Shown here: piece by piece, positions 7,075 to 8,091 of the stretch
Layout of the letters: each line of letters opens with the position of its first letter
How positions within the stretch are numbered: the stretch's first letter is position 1
Origin: Corallococcus sp.
GTDB lineage: Bacteria > Bacillota > Clostridia > Christensenellales > CAG-314
DNA: 8,091 bases
Assembly (NCBI GenBank): GCA_023663205.1
Contig: JAMPHX010000061.1
Coordinates: 1-8,091, forward strand
Direction: 5' to 3'
The notes under the pieces: model-generated
Databases searched by the model: none
What the model saw: only the letters and a program-made list of their open reading frames with translations
What the model was told of the DNA's origin: nothing
Program-made: the position numbers and the translations under genes

Positions 7075-7088
7075 CGGGTTTTTACGGC
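7065..7088 (-). promoter_or_regulatory. Potential antiterminator stem competing with the uraA leader terminator
   Basis: In transcript order, GCCGTA (7088-7083) can pair with TACGGC (7070-7065), which is part of the 5' arm of the terminator. GCCGTA also occurs in the 3' arm, so the central segment can pair with either partner but not both. The competing stem is only 6 bp with a 12-nt loop and would need a ligand, protein or ribosome to favour it. No PyrR-type binding loop is recognisable. Confidence 0.3.
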
Positions 7089-7168
7089 AACTTGTGCTGC
7101 CGCAATGCGGTATCGGGTAACTTTACCGCGAAAGATATGTTGATGTGACTGTCGGCAACATTGCGTTG

Positions 7169-7199
7169 CAATATCTGTTTGACGTTCAAATAGATATTG
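7169..7199. other. 14-bp stem-loop just downstream of upp
   Basis: CAATATCT (7169-7176) pairs with AGATATTG (7192-7199) and TTTGA (7178-7182) with TCAAA (7186-7190), around a 3-nt loop. The one non-Watson-Crick position (7177/7191) is a G-U pair on the plus strand and an A-C mismatch on the minus strand. It lies 36 bases past the upp stop with no U tract on the minus strand. It may protect the upp mRNA 3' end or belong to a structured leader. Confidence 0.4.
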
Positions 7200-7235
7200 T
7201 AGTCGAAGCGCACAGCGCAAACAAATGCGGTTTGC

Positions 7236-7865
7236 TTATTTTGTCCCAAACAGTCTGTCGCCTGCGTCTCCCAATCCCGGCAAAATGTAACTGTGCTCGT
7301 TAAGACATCTGTCCAAAGTGGCGCAGTATATCTGTACGTCGGGGTGCGCTGCATGAAGTTTTTCCACTCCTTCGGGAGCGGCTATTATGTGCATACACTT
7401 TATTGTTTTTGCCCCTTTGCTTTTGAGCAAATCAACTGCGGCAATTGCGCTTCCGCCCGTTGCAAGCATTGGGTCAAGCACTATGCAGACTTTGTTTTCT
7501 ATGCCGACGGGCAACTTGCAGTAGTATTCCTTGGGCAGACAGGTTTCTTCGTCGCGGTACATACCTATGTGTCCTACTTTTGCCGTGGGAAACAGCGTAT
7601 GTACACCGTTTACCATACCGAGACCCGCCCGCAAAATGGGAATAATCGCAATGGAGTTTTCCGCAATCATTTGCTGTGTGGTTTTTTCAAGCGGCGTTTC
7701 CACCTCGACGCTTACGGTGTGCAAATCGGCAAACGCTTCGTATGTTTCAAGCGTGGTTATTTCCTCTACAAGTTCGCGGAATTGCTTGGTGTTGGTATTT
7801 TTGTCGCGCAGCAGTGCAACCTTGTGAGAGATGAGCGGATGTTTCAAAATCGTTACGTTTTCCAT
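7236..7865 (-). CDS. upp: Uracil phosphoribosyltransferase
   Basis: Upp converts uracil and PRPP to UMP and diphosphate, the key step of cytoplasmic pyrimidine salvage. The 209 residues equal the usual length. ILRAGLGM (77-84), the PRPP-binding DPMLATGGSA (131-140) and the C-terminal uracil-binding GLGDAGDRLFGTK (197-209) are all present. The start at 7865 is chosen because AAGGAG (7873-7878) lies 7 bases upstream and the protein begins ENVTILKHPL as in homologues. The frame extends 22 codons further to a TTG inside the upstream terminator hairpin, which is not credible as a start. A strong terminator lies 37 bases upstream in its leader, and uraA follows after 336 bases. Confidence 0.97.
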   Translation of the reverse strand: MENVTILKHPLISHKVALLRDKNTNTKQFRELVEEITTLETYEAFADLHTVSVEVETPLEKTTQQMIAENSIAIIPILRAGLGMVNGVHTLFPTAKVGHIGMYRDEETCLPKEYYCKLPVGIENKVCIVLDPMLATGGSAIAAVDLLKSKGAKTIKCMHIIAAPEGVEKLHAAHPDVQIYCATLDRCLNEHSYILPGLGDAGDRLFGTK

Positions 7866-7901
7866 AATGTTTCTCCTTGACGGTTTTTTCGGTTTAATCT
7901 C

Positions 7902-7943
7902 AAAAAAAAGCGCCTTGTCTTTTGTAATCAAAAAACAAAGCGC
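7902..7943 (-). terminator. Strong terminator/attenuator in the upp leader
   Basis: On the minus strand GCGCTTTGTTTTTTG (7943-7929) pairs fully with CAAAAGACAAGGCGC (7924-7910) around an ATTA loop: 15 bp, of which two are G-U pairs, followed by eight U (7909-7902). The two wobbles would be A-C mismatches on the plus strand, so the structure is built for minus-strand RNA. It lies 37 bases before the upp start. The 5' arm is also the last 15 bases of the small ORF at 7928-8053 apart from its final A. Confidence 0.88.
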
Positions 7944-8053
7944 AAATTATTTGTTTCGGCAAGCGGTGCGGAAAGTTCAAGAGAGAAAACGACTTTTGCA
8001 AACTTGTGTTTGCACAAATGCTGTAATCTCGGTTGTCTTTCAGTAAGCGTCAT
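7928..8053 (-). CDS. 41-codon ORF upstream of upp: leader peptide or end of an upstream gene
   Basis: The frame begins MTLTERQPRLQHL, ends NNLRFVF and stops at TGA (7930-7928). GGAGG (8065-8061) lies 7 bases before the ATG, an ideal spacing, and the ORF runs through the whole 5' arm of the upp leader terminator. I recognise no family. A ribosome at the stop codon would cover the terminator hairpin, so translation could control read-through into upp. The alternative is that this is the 3' end of a longer gene, since the same frame stays open to the window edge for 12 further codons (VKYARQYGGRS before the ATG). The good Shine-Dalgarno and a possible -10 just upstream favour a short leader ORF. 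Confidence 0.4.
   Translation of the reverse strand: MTLTERQPRLQHLCKHKFAKVVFSLELSAPLAETNNLRFVF
7997..8014 (-). other. Candidate pause hairpin inside the upp leader
   Basis: TGCAAAC (8014-8008 on the minus strand) pairs perfectly with GTTTGCA (8003-7997) around an ACAA tetraloop. About 4 bases later comes a pyrimidine-rich tract, GTTTTCTCTCTTG (about 7990-7978). A hairpin followed by a U-rich stretch can pause RNA polymerase. An overlapping alternative, TTGTG-CAAA-CACAA, competes with it. Confidence 0.4.
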
Positions 8054-8079
8054 GCTCCGTCCTCCGTATTGTCTTGCGT

Positions 8080-8091
8080 ATTTTACATTAT
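8080..8091 (-). promoter_or_regulatory. Possible -10 region for the upp leader transcript
   Basis: Read on the minus strand the window begins ATAATGTAAAAT. TAAAAT (8085-8080) is a fair -10 box, and ATAAT at the very edge would complete TATAAT if the next base outside is T. Transcription would begin about 10-15 bases before GGAGG at 8065-8061. The -35 region lies outside the window, so this is tentative. Confidence 0.25.

Noticed and set aside
6999..7220. 73-codon minus-strand frame between upp and uraA as a leader peptide
   Set aside because: It begins with TTG without a Shine-Dalgarno, runs through the terminator hairpin, and its composition is not protein-like.
6900..7235. PyrR-binding attenuator
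   Set aside because: The conserved PyrR-binding loop sequence was looked for on the minus strand and not found, so any attenuation here would use another signal.
7866..7931. N-terminal extension of upp to a TTG at 7931
   Set aside because: The start would lie inside the terminator hairpin with no ribosome-binding site, while the ATG at 7865 has AAGGAG at 7 bases and matches the family N-terminus.
7831..8046. 71-codon plus-strand frame across the upp leader
   Set aside because: It overlaps the upp start, ribosome-binding site and terminator on the other strand, lacks a Shine-Dalgarno and has no recognisable domain.

Overview
The window is ordinary bacterial chromosome under the standard bacterial code (TGA is used as a stop). 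Shine-Dalgarno sequences are strong (AAGGAG/GGAGG). The gene order dnaG-rpoD-trmK-zinc-ribbon protein, the short-region-1.1 SigA-type sigma factor and Rho-independent terminators point to a Bacillota (Firmicutes) member, most likely a clostridial lineage. I cannot place it more precisely from sequence alone.

Layout. (1) Positions 2-223 hold the last 73 codons of a probable GH13 alpha-glycosidase that enters from the left. (2) Positions 224-820 are about 600 bases without a convincing gene: a weak terminator-like hairpin, a motif repeated at exactly 67-bp steps, a two-level inverted repeat (594-702) and an AT-rich stretch that probably carries the dnaG promoter. (3) Positions 821-5034 form a plus-strand operon: dnaG (primase), rpoD (housekeeping sigma factor), trmK (tRNA m1A22 methyltransferase, whose TTG start overlaps the rpoD stop) and a coiled-coil C4 zinc-ribbon protein. 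A strong terminator closes it at 5197-5233. (4) A convergent minus-strand pyrimidine salvage locus fills 5427-8091. In transcription order it has a 41-codon small ORF, a strong terminator, upp (uracil phosphoribosyltransferase), a structured 336-base gap with a second terminator, and uraA (uracil permease).

How the genes work together. UraA imports uracil and Upp converts it to UMP with PRPP, so the right half is one functional unit. The left half is a replication/transcription/tRNA-modification operon of the macromolecular-synthesis type, without rpsU or a Nif3-family gene.

Most interesting point. The upp leader resembles the UTP-sensitive attenuator of Escherichia coli pyrBI in layout. It has a well-spaced Shine-Dalgarno, a 41-codon reading frame, a hairpin followed by a U/C-rich tract, and then a 15-bp terminator stem with eight U residues. 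The 5' arm of that stem lies entirely inside the reading frame, and the stop codon falls at the loop. A second possible attenuator, with competing terminator and antiterminator stems, precedes uraA. Both are inferences from sequence. The main alternative for the first is that the small ORF is the 3' end of a gene entering from the right, because its frame is open to the window edge.
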